Below are positions 13,597 to 21,734 of a DNA stretch of 38,243 nt, piece after piece. Position 1 is the stretch's first letter. Each line of letters opens with the position of its first letter. Below the pieces are notes generated by a model. It had not been told where the DNA came from. It worked only from the letters and a program-made list of their open reading frames with translations, and made no database searches. The DNA lies in the IMG/VR virus record IMGVR_UViG_3300028920_000152, positions 1 to 38,243 of that record. The stretch is one strand, 5' to 3'. Made by a program: the position numbers and the translations under genes. The DNA is from a virus.

Positions 13597-14757
13597 ATGT
13601 CAAACACCCTCACTAATCTGATTCCAGATGTCATTGTTGGTCTGGAAACCGTTTCACGCGAAATGGTTGGACTCATCCCCCGCGTGGCCCGTAGTTCGAC
13701 AGCAGAACGCAGCGCAAAAGGCACAACCGTGCGCAGCCCCGTGGCCCCGAAGCAGACCGCAGGCGCGATCACCACGGCAGCAACAGCCCCGGCAATCAGC
13801 GACAACACTTACACCAACCGCACAATCAGCCTGTCAAACCTTTATGCCACTCGTTGGCATTATGAAGGCGAAGAGCAAGCTGCCCTGCGTTTGACCGGCG
13901 TTTATTCGTCGCTGTTTGCGCAGAACGTGGCCCAGGCCATGCGTGCCTTGGTTACGGAAATCGAAACCGACCTGGCCGAATTGTATTACAACGCTTGCCG
14001 TGCATACGGCACCCAGGGCACAACCCCATTTGCATCTGACCTTTCGCCGCTTTCCGCTTGCAAAGCCATGTTGGATAAAAATGGCGCTCCCGGCGCAGAC
14101 CGTCATTTGGTGATGAGTAACGAAGCCGCTTATACGATGCGGAACCTGACCCAATTGACCAACGTGAATCAGTCCGGCACAAGCAAGGTTTTGGTTGAGG
14201 GTTCTTTCATGAACATCATGGGTTTTGACCTTGCTGAATCTGCATACATCCAGACGCATACGGCTGGCGACTCAACCGGCCAAGATGTGAATGGCGGCGA
14301 CACAGCAGGCACGACATCAATCACTTTCCACGGTGCCAGTGGCAACGTGCTTGCTGGTGACATTATCAGCATTGCGACCGGCGACGATACTGGCCCCGGT
14401 GGATCGACCAACAAATATGTGGTCACTACCGCAGTTGATACGTCCGGTGAACTTGTTATCGGGTCTCCCGGTCTGTTAAACGAATGGGCAGACACCACAG
14501 AAATCGCGTTGAACACAAACGACTACGTTGCAAACCTTGCTTTCCATCGGAACTTCCTGGCCCTGGCAACTCGCCCGCCAATGAAGCCCGAGGGCGGCGA
14601 TGCGGCAACCGACGACGTTGTTGTGACCGACCCGGTGAGCGGTCTGTCGTTTCTGCTCTCCGTGTATCCTGGCTACCACACCAACCAGTATGAGCTTTCT
14701 GTACTGTGGGGCGTGGGCACGGGCAACCCGGAGCAGGGCGTCATTTTGATGGGATAA
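13597..14757 (+). CDS. Major capsid protein (P22 coat-like)
   Basis: 386 aa. The opening MSNTLTNLIPDVIVGLETVSREMVGLIPRV... TAERSAKGTTVRSPVAPKQTAG is the hallmark of the P22 gp5-like coat family, and the HK97-type core continues with RWHYEGEEQAAL and the ETDLAELYYNACRAYGT helix. An inserted beta domain (about 230-300, AGTTSITFHGASGNVLAGDIISIATGDD) matches the I-domain position in this family. It forms the icosahedral shell. A strong terminator follows. Its pairing with a siphovirus-like tail is a known kind of mosaicism. Confidence 0.92.
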   Translation: MSNTLTNLIPDVIVGLETVSREMVGLIPRVARSSTAERSAKGTTVRSPVAPKQTAGAITTAATAPAISDNTYTNRTISLSNLYATRWHYEGEEQAALRLTGVYSSLFAQNVAQAMRALVTEIETDLAELYYNACRAYGTQGTTPFASDLSPLSACKAMLDKNGAPGADRHLVMSNEAAYTMRNLTQLTNVNQSGTSKVLVEGSFMNIMGFDLAESAYIQTHTAGDSTGQDVNGGDTAGTTSITFHGASGNVLAGDIISIATGDDTGPGGSTNKYVVTTAVDTSGELVIGSPGLLNEWADTTEIALNTNDYVANLAFHRNFLALATRPPMKPEGGDAATDDVVVTDPVSGLSFLLSVYPGYHTNQYELSVLWGVGTGNPEQGVILMG

Positions 14758-14763
14758 CCTCGT

Positions 14764-14813
14764 AAAACGTTGGGGGGTGGGCCTTTTTCTTTGCTGACCC
14801 CCCGCGTTTTTTT
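14764..14813 (+). terminator. Intrinsic terminator after the coat gene
   Basis: AAAACG (14764-14769) with CGTTTT (14805-14810) outside, and GGGGGGT (14772-14778) with ACCCCCC (14797-14803) inside, then a T-run. It likely attenuates transcription between coat and tail genes. Confidence 0.85.
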
Positions 14814-14821
14814 ATTATCCC

Positions 14822-15226
14822 ATGAAAATCCACATCGAAGCAGACGGCGTTATAAACGCCTTGAGGCGGGCACCTTCCAAATTCCTTGGTGAGCTTCGGA
14901 AGGCGTTAAAAACATCCGCCACTATGGTGCAGGTATACGCCAGGAGTATTGACGGACACCGCTACACCTCGCGCGGCGGCTCACTTGCGCGGTCAGTCCA
15001 AGTCAAAACCGGCACCACATCCGCAACCGTTTATCTTGACACCGGTATTGCCAAATACGGCCCATTCATCCACCAAGGTTGGAAAAGGCCCAAAAGTAAA
15101 ACCGAATGGAGTTGGGCACCGGACCCATTTTTAAACAATGCCCTGGACGCAAACGAATCCAAAATCAAACGCGAAATAGCCGTGGCGATCGCACGCGGCA
15201 TAGTAAAGGCGGGGTTGCATGGCTGA
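14822..15226 (+). CDS. HK97 gp10-like neck/tail completion protein
   Basis: 134 aa. Pattern: ALRRAPSKFLGELRKALKTSATMVQVYARS, RYTSRGGSLARSVQVKTGTTSATVYLDTGIAKYGPFIHQGWKRPK, then WAPDPFLNNALDANESKIKREIAVAIARGI. This is typical of head-tail joining / minor tail proteins of the gp10 type. It has no clear ribosome site and lies only a few bases after the terminator T-run, so it may start on a short or read-through transcript. It overlaps the next gene by 8 nt. Confidence 0.75.
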   Translation: MKIHIEADGVINALRRAPSKFLGELRKALKTSATMVQVYARSIDGHRYTSRGGSLARSVQVKTGTTSATVYLDTGIAKYGPFIHQGWKRPKSKTEWSWAPDPFLNNALDANESKIKREIAVAIARGIVKAGLHG

Positions 15227-15641
15227 TTATATCGCAAGCGCAGACATTACCGACAGCCTGATATCGGAACTCACCACGGAAGTGACTGCAAAAATCGCCC
15301 TTTCCACCGAGGCACTAAACGACCTTGCCTGGACGCGCGGCGTTGCCCCGGACGATATCGAAACCGACGTTGACGCCGACGGTGACGGCTCCGGTGATGG
15401 TGAGGCGCATTATTGCGTCCGTAAATGGTGCGAGTATTGGGTCTGTGAAATGATCTGCCTGGACATGATCGGCAAAAACAACGACCCGGTGTTAGACGAC
15501 AAATGGCACCGCAAATTTGAGCTTTACCACAAAATGCGCACCGAAGAGGAAAAGAAAATCAATGCGGAAGTTTTGACCGGCACGGCTGACACAGCCCCGG
15601 AACGCAACAGCCTTGGAACGGCTTTGATATTCAGGGGGTGA
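15219..15641 (+). CDS. Head-tail connector-like protein with Asp/Gly loop
   Basis: 140 aa. A helical N-terminus (ADITDSLISELTTEVTAKIALSTEALNDLAW) and a later WCEYWVCEMICLDMIGKNNDPVLDDKWHRKFELYHKMRTEEEKK helix fit small adaptor proteins by position and composition. Between them lies DVDADGDGSGDGE, an Asp-rich loop that could bind calcium but does not match EF-hand spacing exactly. Family not certain. Confidence 0.65.
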   Translation: MADYIASADITDSLISELTTEVTAKIALSTEALNDLAWTRGVAPDDIETDVDADGDGSGDGEAHYCVRKWCEYWVCEMICLDMIGKNNDPVLDDKWHRKFELYHKMRTEEEKKINAEVLTGTADTAPERNSLGTALIFRG

Positions 15642-15644
15642 GGC

Positions 15645-15869
15645 ATGGGCGATGAATTCAATCTGGCCCTTTGTGACGAAAAACACAGGAATGTGAGGGA
15701 GAACCAGCAGGAAATGAGAACCGACATAAACAACCTTGGCAACATAGTACGGGAATCGACAGACGCACTCCACAAAAAGCTGAATTGGTTTTACGTCATT
15801 GCCATATCCACCTTGATCGGTGTTGTGGTGAGTCTGGCCAAAAGCATTGCAGTAAAGGGCGGGGCATGA
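15645..15869 (+). CDS. XhlA-like coiled-coil membrane protein (lysis or structural)
   Basis: 74 aa. An N-terminal coiled coil (RNVRENQQEMRTDINNLGNIVRESTDALHKKL) is followed by one membrane helix (WFYVIAISTLIGVVVSLA) and a short basic tail. This order resembles XhlA-type proteins that assist holins. The location between connector and tail genes, far from the endolysin at 31695, is unusual for lysis, so a structural role is possible. Its ATGA stop overlap couples it to the next membrane gene. Confidence 0.6.
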   Translation: MGDEFNLALCDEKHRNVRENQQEMRTDINNLGNIVRESTDALHKKLNWFYVIAISTLIGVVVSLAKSIAVKGGA

Positions 15870-16045
15870 AATCGCAATATATTACAATCGCATTTCTTTG
15901 CGCCGTCACCGCAATTTTAGGTGTGTGCGTTTTGTGGCAGATGGACAAAATGCGGATGCGCGGCCCGGGCTTTATTGAGCGCGGGGTATCTGCCCTTGAG
16001 ACAATAGCGGCAGAGGAAGCCAAGCAAACGGAGTTGATGCGATGA
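15866..16045 (+). CDS. Small N-anchored membrane protein
   Basis: 59 aa, ATG in ATGA overlap with the upstream gene. One hydrophobic helix (YITIAFLCAVTAILGVCVLW) is followed by an amphipathic helix (GVSALETIAAEEAKQTELM). With the preceding membrane protein it forms a coupled pair. Could be holin or spanin related; no lipobox or holin signature is clear. Confidence 0.6.
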   Translation: MKSQYITIAFLCAVTAILGVCVLWQMDKMRMRGPGFIERGVSALETIAAEEAKQTELMR

Positions 16046-16530
16046 AAAAAAATGCCAAGTATAGCCACGGCAGTTTCAAGCGGCAAGATTTGTCAAAAGT
16101 TGACCCTGCGGAATTCAACGATACCGAAATTGTAGGGTCGTGCTTTTATCAAGAAACGCACCATTCAAATGCATTGCCGGATAAAATGACCGGAGTTGTT
16201 TTCCGCAACTGCAATTTGGATAACTGCATTATTCCCAAAGGCGCAACGGTGAATGGCGGGACAAACAAGCATATCCAGAGCCAAAAGGATGGGGAATATT
16301 GGATTGTTGGTGTTGATGGATTGCCTATTGAGCCGAGAGACAAGGCCAAGTTTATTGAGTTTGGAATAAGCATTGCACCGCAGGACTTACCGGCAGAGCA
16401 ATTGGCTGAACCGATTACAGTAACCAATGACCCAAAAGTAATAGAGCAAAAAAAGATAGATGCTTTCCTTGCTGACGAAGAAAAGGTAAAAGAGGCGGCG
16501 TTGGCAGATGCAGCAAAGGCGGTTTCGTAA
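16042..16530 (+). CDS. Pentapeptide-like hypothetical structural protein
   Basis: 162 aa. The N-terminal half has loose pentapeptide-like strands (FKRQDLSKVDPAEFNDTEIVGSCFY, TGVVFRNCNLDNCIIPKG), then EYWIVGVDGLPIEP, and a C-terminal Lys/Ala helix. Coupled to both neighbours by overlaps (ATGA; TAATGG). Probably a structural accessory of the fibre that follows; weak family support. Confidence 0.55.
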   Translation: MKKNAKYSHGSFKRQDLSKVDPAEFNDTEIVGSCFYQETHHSNALPDKMTGVVFRNCNLDNCIIPKGATVNGGTNKHIQSQKDGEYWIVGVDGLPIEPRDKAKFIEFGISIAPQDLPAEQLAEPITVTNDPKVIEQKKIDAFLADEEKVKEAALADAAKAVS

Positions 16531-17651
16531 TGGCAATTAATGCTTATTACCACGTGACACCGGCAGGCGCAGGCGCAAAAAACGGAAACGATTGGGATAA
16601 CGCTTTTGACGAACCCGCCTGGGAAACCTTTATGGAGGGTGGTGGCCTTGCTGCTGGAGATGTGATTATCATCAAAGAAGGCACATACACGCTTGATTCC
16701 GACATTGACTTTAGCGCAATAAACGGAACAGTAACCGCACCAATTGCCTTGATTGGGGTGAAGGACACTACAACAAATGTTGGTGCAGCAGTTGTTTATT
16801 CTGATTGGGCAAGAACCGCAGGGGATAGACCATTTTTTGATACCGCTACTTTTCAATTTAAAACAGGTAGCTACACAATCATCAGAAATGTTTCTATTCA
16901 AGGGGCAGGGAATGACACTCTTGAAATGGGGATTGTTTGCGCGGTTGAAAATTGCAAAATTGAGAACGATAACGGAGTTTCAACAAATACCAATGCTCTC
17001 AAAATGACAACTTATGCAGGCGTAATTAATTGTGAAATTACATCGGCTAACACTAACGGTGTGAGTGTTGCCCAATACGGCAAAGTGCATAATTGTTACT
17101 TCCATGACTTTACTGGGGTAACGTATGGATCTGCGTTAACTCTTGCAACCCACGGCGGCTCAGTTGTTTCTAATATTTTCAACACGGCAAAAATCGGCAT
17201 AAATTCTGGTACCAGCTATGGTTACATGGTCTCGAATAATACGTTTTATGAATGCGACACAGCTGTTTCGGGGACAAGCGGTGGTGGAAATTTTTCCATA
17301 AATAACATTGTGGAGGGGTCTAATGCTGACGGATTCAAGTGGACAACCCAAACAGATAACAATTTCTTTTGGGGAAACCACGGTGATGATACCAGATGCA
17401 CGGATATGTGGGACGGCGTAGACATAACAACCGTTTTCCAAGATTACGAAGTAAGCACGGGCGATCCGAAATTTACAACAGCGGGCAGCGACTTTTCTTT
17501 GCAGTCAGACTCACCAAACATCAATAATGCAAACGGAATTACCGATGGCGTTGGCGCAACACCAGTAACCGGCAACCAAGGCGCATGGCAGGGCAATGAA
17601 CCGGGCGGCGGCGGCGGTGGTAACATTTTTGCACAAGGCATAATCCGATAA
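16530..17651 (+). CDS. Right-handed beta-helix protein (tail fibre/spike-like)
   Basis: 373 aa. It begins YYHVTPAGAGAKNGNDWDNAF and GDVIIIKEGTYTL, typical for the first turns of pectate-lyase-like beta-helices. Repeated N/S/T/V strands follow (IRNVSIQGAG, VENCKIEN, VINCEITS, VHNCYFHD, VSNIFNT, VSNNTFYEC, INNIVEG). The end SDSPNINNANGITDGVGA matches the closing turn. A Gly run precedes FAQGIIR at the C-terminus. Such proteins bind or degrade glycans in tailspikes. No catalytic residues are evident. A related fold is embedded in the tail hub protein at 25891-30387. Confidence 0.75.
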   Translation: MAINAYYHVTPAGAGAKNGNDWDNAFDEPAWETFMEGGGLAAGDVIIIKEGTYTLDSDIDFSAINGTVTAPIALIGVKDTTTNVGAAVVYSDWARTAGDRPFFDTATFQFKTGSYTIIRNVSIQGAGNDTLEMGIVCAVENCKIENDNGVSTNTNALKMTTYAGVINCEITSANTNGVSVAQYGKVHNCYFHDFTGVTYGSALTLATHGGSVVSNIFNTAKIGINSGTSYGYMVSNNTFYECDTAVSGTSGGGNFSINNIVEGSNADGFKWTTQTDNNFFWGNHGDDTRCTDMWDGVDITTVFQDYEVSTGDPKFTTAGSDFSLQSDSPNINNANGITDGVGATPVTGNQGAWQGNEPGGGGGGNIFAQGIIR

Positions 17652-17661
17652 GGGGTTCAAA

Positions 17662-18399
17662 ATGTATTTAGGATCGTGGAAAATTGACGATACTTTGACC
17701 TTTACGTGCAACACCCACACGCCCGCGACAAGTGCGGCAGTGGATGCGGATGCGGTGCCGGGGTATCGGATTTATGAGGACGAAACAACAACCCCTATTC
17801 TTACCGGATCAATGGCAAAACTGGATGACGCTAACACAACAGGATTTTACAGCGAGCAGATCACTTTGAGCGCAGCCAATGGGCTTGAAAAAGGCAAGAG
17901 TTACAATATCAGAATAACCGGCGTTGTGGACGGAGTTACCGGCGTAAAGATTGACACCTTCCAGATCGAGGCCGAAGTGGATGCGAATGTGGTGAGCGAC
18001 AAAACAGGATTCAGCCTTGCCGCAGATCAAAGTGGTGTGACAATCGGCACGGTAACGACAAACACGGACATGCGCGGGACTGACAGCGCAAATACAACCG
18101 TGCCAGATGCAGCAGGAACGGCGGCAACGCTTCACGGCATTACCGATGGCAAGGTTGACGCGGTGCAATCGGACGCGACGGCAATCAAGGCCGTGACTGA
18201 CGTAATCCCGGATGCTGGTGCGTTGACTGACATTATCGCAACCCTGGGCCAGATCAAGGGGGCCGTGGCAGGCACGAAATGGGTATCCGTGGACGAGGAC
18301 CAAGTGAAAATTTACGATTCCGACGATAACTTGCTTGCCACTCTCGACAAGACAACTGACGGCAGCAACAATGTAACCTGGACGGCGACATGGGCCTAA
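17662..18399 (+). CDS. Fibre/baseplate-type structural protein
   Basis: 245 aa, start behind AAGGGG. The N-terminal 110 residues read as a beta domain (LTFTCNTHTPATSAAVDADAVPGYRIYEDETTTPIL... YSEQITLSAANGLEKGKSYNIRITGVVDGVTG), common in phage fibre adaptor proteins. A low-complexity Ala/Thr/Asp segment follows, then the end VDEDQVKIYDSDDNLLATLDKT. No transmembrane segment. Overlaps the next gene by 10 nt. Confidence 0.65.
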   Translation: MYLGSWKIDDTLTFTCNTHTPATSAAVDADAVPGYRIYEDETTTPILTGSMAKLDDANTTGFYSEQITLSAANGLEKGKSYNIRITGVVDGVTGVKIDTFQIEAEVDANVVSDKTGFSLAADQSGVTIGTVTTNTDMRGTDSANTTVPDAAGTAATLHGITDGKVDAVQSDATAIKAVTDVIPDAGALTDIIATLGQIKGAVAGTKWVSVDEDQVKIYDSDDNLLATLDKTTDGSNNVTWTATWA

Positions 18400-19232
18400 A
18401 TGGACCTGGCAGCGGCCTGGGGATAGTCACCCTTGGCCTGGAAAATGACGAAAATGTATCCGCTTTGCAGGCACCGACAGCGGCGTTAATTACTGCGGTG
18501 GCGTTGAACACAACAACGATCCGCATTGAAATAATCACGGCGGCTGCGCGGGCGGCTGAATATAAAGCTTACTGGAAAGTAACCGGGGGATCGTATGCCC
18601 AATTTCCAGATGGATCAACAACGCATTTGACAAGCACAATTGATATAACTGGCCTGACAGCATCGACCGACTACATGGTTAAGATAGCGGGGTCAAATCC
18701 TACGGGCGACACGGACAGCAACGAGGTGACGGTATCGACGCCGGCCGCGACGCCCATTTTAAGTCGCATTGAAGCCGCAATGTTGGCACTTATTGAAGGC
18801 ATGACGATTGCCGGGGGGTATTATTACGATTGGGGTGATTGCAACGAGCGTGACATGGCCATAAAAGACGCCTATCCCAATGCGGAAATTTACCTGTCGG
18901 ATGAGGAAAACGACGACGACATAAACGGCGACCATTCCAATGCCTATGAGAACCGGGCCACGTTTGAGATCCGGGTACATGGCAAATTGTCGGCGATACA
19001 AGACAATCCGGAATTCTCAATAAATGCCGAACACAACAAGGCCTTGGACGATCTCAAAAAGCTGTTTGGCACGAATTACACCGTGTCGGATACCTGTAAC
19101 ACGATTCTATACCGTGGCAGCAGGCGCGAAAAGGCCAACCATGGTGATGTTCTTGTGCCGACGATTTTAATAACGACATGGGAAATATCGTATGCCCAGG
19201 ACAGGCAGAGCGTGGCCAATAACGCAAACTGA
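18390..19232 (+). CDS. Fn3-like domain fused to tail terminator-like domain
   Basis: 280 aa. Residues about 28-118 look like a fibronectin type III/Ig-like repeat (LQAPTAALITAVALNTTTIRIEIITAAARAAEYKAYWKV... TSTIDITGLTASTDYMVKIAGSNPTGDTDSNEVTVST). The C-terminal part (ILSRIEAAMLALIEGMTIAGGYYYDWGDCNERDMAIKDAYPNAEIYL... FEIRVHGKL) resembles tail terminator/completion proteins, which sit just upstream of the tail tube. Fusion of both in one chain is unusual. Domain calls come from pattern only. Confidence 0.6.
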   Translation: MGLNGPGSGLGIVTLGLENDENVSALQAPTAALITAVALNTTTIRIEIITAAARAAEYKAYWKVTGGSYAQFPDGSTTHLTSTIDITGLTASTDYMVKIAGSNPTGDTDSNEVTVSTPAATPILSRIEAAMLALIEGMTIAGGYYYDWGDCNERDMAIKDAYPNAEIYLSDEENDDDINGDHSNAYENRATFEIRVHGKLSAIQDNPEFSINAEHNKALDDLKKLFGTNYTVSDTCNTILYRGSRREKANHGDVLVPTILITTWEISYAQDRQSVANNAN

Positions 19233-19243
19233 CGGAGGCAACA

Positions 19244-19459
19244 ATGAATGTTCCATTAAATGCAAAAATTAACTTTAAGGGGAAAACCTACCGGGGCGGC
19301 GAAGAGTTGCCCGAGGATTACAAGGAGGCCCCAAAGGAAAAACCCCAAAAAAAGGCGGAGGTGAAAGATGGGCGTGAATCTGACAAGAAATCTGCGGGTG
19401 ATGGTGGCACAATTGGAAGCCAGCCCGGGGACGATGGAAACGGACCTGGCGACAGGTGA
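19244..19459 (+). CDS. Small charged tail-region protein with overlapping tail
   Basis: 71 aa, start behind GGAGG. The first 45 residues (NVPLNAKINFKGKTYRGGEELPEDYKEAPKEKPQKKAEVK) resemble small structural-region proteins common in phages. The last 30 residues are Gly/Asp-rich and overlap the tail tube gene out of frame by 92 nt, so the C-terminus is probably dispensable. Function unknown. Confidence 0.6.
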   Translation: MNVPLNAKINFKGKTYRGGEELPEDYKEAPKEKPQKKAEVKDGRESDKKSAGDGGTIGSQPGDDGNGPGDR

Positions 19460-20402
19460 CTTTTTGCAGCGAATTCGAGATATTGAAATAAGCCCGCAAA
19501 TCGAATTCGACGACGAATCAAGCAAGTACGCCAACGGCTCGCACGCCGAGGACGAGGCCATTGTTGGCAAGCAGGCCGTGACGATCACCTGCCGCACCAA
19601 GATGACTTATTCCGGCACTGCTGGAGTTCAACCCCAATGGTTCACCCTTGCCAAATTTTGCGGCCTTGGTGTTATCGGTTGGGACGGCGGCTCGGAAGAA
19701 GTGTATGATGGCGGCGGGGACGGCTGTGCGCTTGTCAACCGCGAGGCCTATGACGACGTTTGCGCAACAATCTGGATTATCGACAGGTCGATTGGCAGCA
19801 GCCCGACATATACGATTTACAAGTGCCAGGGGTGCATGGGGAATGTGGTTTTTTCAACCGAGGGTGTGGGGCAACCCTGGTATGCAAACTTCACCTTTTC
19901 CGGCGTGCTGAATGACATTGTGGACGGTTCAAATATCGCCATAAACAGCGGGATGCAAACGGCTTTGGCCCAGGCTTTCTTGTCAAGCACCGTAACCCTT
20001 GGCGGAACGGCTGTGCAGGTTTCAAGGTGCCAGCTTGACCTTGGGAACACAATAAGCGCACTTGAGGATCAAAGCACGGCTACCGGAATAAAGTATTTTC
20101 ACAGAACAAACACGCAGCCGAGGATTTCCATTGACCCCTTGGCAGTGAAGCAGGCCACAACGGACTGGCATAGCATCATCACTTCGATGACAAGCCATGC
20201 AATCAGCATTGGCCTTGGGGCAAATATGACCATAAAGGGCATAGATGCGCAGCCGATGAATCCTGGCCTGGCAGCACGCGAAGGTTTGGTGAATTGGGAT
20301 CTCAATTATCGCTGTTTGCAAAACGGCGTACCAGGCACGCAGATTGATGCGGCTTTGGACCTTGAGGACACAATCGAAATTTTGCACGGGGCACGCACTT
20401 AA
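19368..20402 (+). CDS. Major tail (tube) protein
   Basis: 344 aa. Start ATG 19368 has a strong GGAGGTG site inside the previous gene. Pattern: TRNLRVMVAQLEASPGTMETDLATGDFLQRIRDIEISPQIEFDDESSKYANGS, then long beta-rich stretches (WYANFTFSGVLNDIVDG) and the end REGLVNWDLNYRCLQNG. This is typical of phage tail tube proteins that polymerise into the non-contractile tube. Position after the terminator-like gene and before the chaperone agrees. Confidence 0.75.
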   Translation: MGVNLTRNLRVMVAQLEASPGTMETDLATGDFLQRIRDIEISPQIEFDDESSKYANGSHAEDEAIVGKQAVTITCRTKMTYSGTAGVQPQWFTLAKFCGLGVIGWDGGSEEVYDGGGDGCALVNREAYDDVCATIWIIDRSIGSSPTYTIYKCQGCMGNVVFSTEGVGQPWYANFTFSGVLNDIVDGSNIAINSGMQTALAQAFLSSTVTLGGTAVQVSRCQLDLGNTISALEDQSTATGIKYFHRTNTQPRISIDPLAVKQATTDWHSIITSMTSHAISIGLGANMTIKGIDAQPMNPGLAAREGLVNWDLNYRCLQNGVPGTQIDAALDLEDTIEILHGART

Positions 20403-20429
20403 CCAACAACCCATAGAAAGGGGTTTATC

Positions 20430-20951
20430 ATGCCAGCAGACAGACAGACCGTGAACGGTCACACTTTCCTGAAAGGGTCGAACCTCGATATCGGCAACTC
20501 AAAGGATATCGAGACTTTGGTTGATTTCATTGAAATCGCCGCCCAGGTGATTGACACAAGCGGGCAGCTTGACGGCGTGACTTCCGCAGGCCATATCACA
20601 ATGGCCGATGCTAAAAATATCGTTGTCAACGGAACAACCGGCACGAAGATCGGGACCGCCACAAGCCAAAAACTCGGTATGTGGAATGCGACACCCGTAA
20701 CGCAACCGACCCACAATGCAGACCCGGCAGCAATGGCCGGAGTGACCTCCGCAGCATTGACCGATGTTGGGTCTACGAGCACCAACCCTTTTGGTTGCAG
20801 CACAGCCGCACAGTTGGCGCGGATTGTTACTGCAATTGATGCGCTTGTTGGTGATGTGGCAGCAGCCAAAACCGCCATTGACGCAAATAATGCCGCCATT
20901 GATGCTATCAACGCAGATATGGCAACCATCGGCTTGACGGCAGCTTCCTAA
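20430..20951 (+). CDS. Fibre-like decoration protein
   Basis: 173 aa, AAAGGGG upstream. The segment VNGTTGTKIGTATSQKLGMWNATPVTQPT is a motif I recognise at the collar/attachment part of many phage fibre and head-fibre proteins. A C-terminal Ala/Ile/Asp coiled coil follows (IVTAIDALVGDVAAAKTAIDANNAAIDAINADM), suggesting trimerisation. A strong inverted repeat and two glycosylation-type genes come next, so this surface protein is a candidate substrate, by inference only. Confidence 0.65.
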   Translation: MPADRQTVNGHTFLKGSNLDIGNSKDIETLVDFIEIAAQVIDTSGQLDGVTSAGHITMADAKNIVVNGTTGTKIGTATSQKLGMWNATPVTQPTHNADPAAMAGVTSAALTDVGSTSTNPFGCSTAAQLARIVTAIDALVGDVAAAKTAIDANNAAIDAINADMATIGLTAAS

Positions 20952-20958
20952 TGAGGAC

Positions 20959-20992
20959 TTGTGTGGGGTGGGAGAAATCTCGCCCCACACAA
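20959..20992 (+). other. Strong inverted repeat between fibre and glycosyltransferase genes
   Basis: Perfect 10-bp arms TTGTGTGGGG (20959-20968) and CCCCACACAA (20983-20992), with GAGA/TCTC possible inside the loop. No T-run follows, so it is not a standard terminator; an mRNA stability or processing element is possible. Confidence 0.7.
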
Positions 20993-21002
20993 ACCTTAAG
21001 TA

Positions 21003-21734
21003 ATGAACAAGGCATTGATAGCCACGCCGTTTTATGAGGGTAGAGGGTGGGTTAATTACATAATGGCCATCTCTCAAACCCTTATGACGTTGGCAAAGAG
21101 GACGGATATGTCAATAGCGTATTCGGCCTTGGCCGGTGATTCCTATGTTGACCGTGCAAGGAACGCAATAGCGGCAACCTTTCTTGAGGGTGATTATACT
21201 GATCTGATATTCATTGACTCGGATATGGGATGGGAAGTTAAAGACATGGTGCGCCTTATTCAGGCCGACGAAGATGTCATAGGTGCGGCATATCCGTGTA
21301 AAAACAGTTGGGATTTTTACGGATGTTTTTTGAAACTGGATGCCGAAAAAAATCCAGTAAAAAACGCAAACGGAAATTTTGTTGCATGGAACGTACCAAC
21401 GGGGTTTTGCAAAATAAAAAAAGCACCGCTTCAAAGGATTATGAGCGACAACCCGGACGATTGGTACACTGGCGATTCTATGGATGTTAAAAACACGAAG
21501 ATCCATAGTTTTTTTGGCAAGTTGGGAACAAACGCAGTCCGGGGCAGGCAGCACCGGTTTTGGGGTGAAGATACGAGTTTTTGCCTGAGGCTTCACGCTT
21601 TAGGTATCCCTGTTCACGTATTGCCGGACTGCGAAATCAGCCACATGGGAGTCGATGTCAAGGTGGGGAACTTCTCAACTCACCTTGATGGGCCGGGCAT
21701 AAAAAAAGAACTTTCACCGGAAATATTCGCATGA
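21003..21734 (+). CDS. GT-A type glycosyltransferase-like protein
   Basis: 243 aa. KALIATPFYEGRGWVNYI at the N-terminus, then DLIFIDSDMGW with a DxD-type metal/nucleotide-sugar motif near residues 72-75, VIGAAYPCK, and FWGEDTSFCLRLHALG, the typical acceptor-side ED motif of GT2-like folds. Family members transfer sugars from nucleotide donors. The gene is A/T-richer than its neighbours and forms a coupled pair (ATGA) with the next gene. It probably decorates a virion protein or host surface glycan; the target is unknown. Confidence 0.8.
   Translation: MNKALIATPFYEGRGWVNYIMAISQTLMTLAKRTDMSIAYSALAGDSYVDRARNAIAATFLEGDYTDLIFIDSDMGWEVKDMVRLIQADEDVIGAAYPCKNSWDFYGCFLKLDAEKNPVKNANGNFVAWNVPTGFCKIKKAPLQRIMSDNPDDWYTGDSMDVKNTKIHSFFGKLGTNAVRGRQHRFWGEDTSFCLRLHALGIPVHVLPDCEISHMGVDVKVGNFSTHLDGPGIKKELSPEIFA

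Noticed and set aside
15360-15405. EF-hand calcium site in the 15219 gene
   Set aside because: The Asp/Gly loop lacks the exact EF-hand spacing and flanking helices; mentioned only as an odd loop.
16869-16895. Second hammerhead (CTGATGA on the minus strand)
   Set aside because: Only the CUGAUGA box is present; no GAAA with matching helices, and it lies within coding DNA.
17311-17325. GTGGAGGGGTCTAATG inside the beta-helix gene as a start
   Set aside because: It looks like a ribosome site plus ATG, but no supported gene begins there and the beta-helix frame continues through it.
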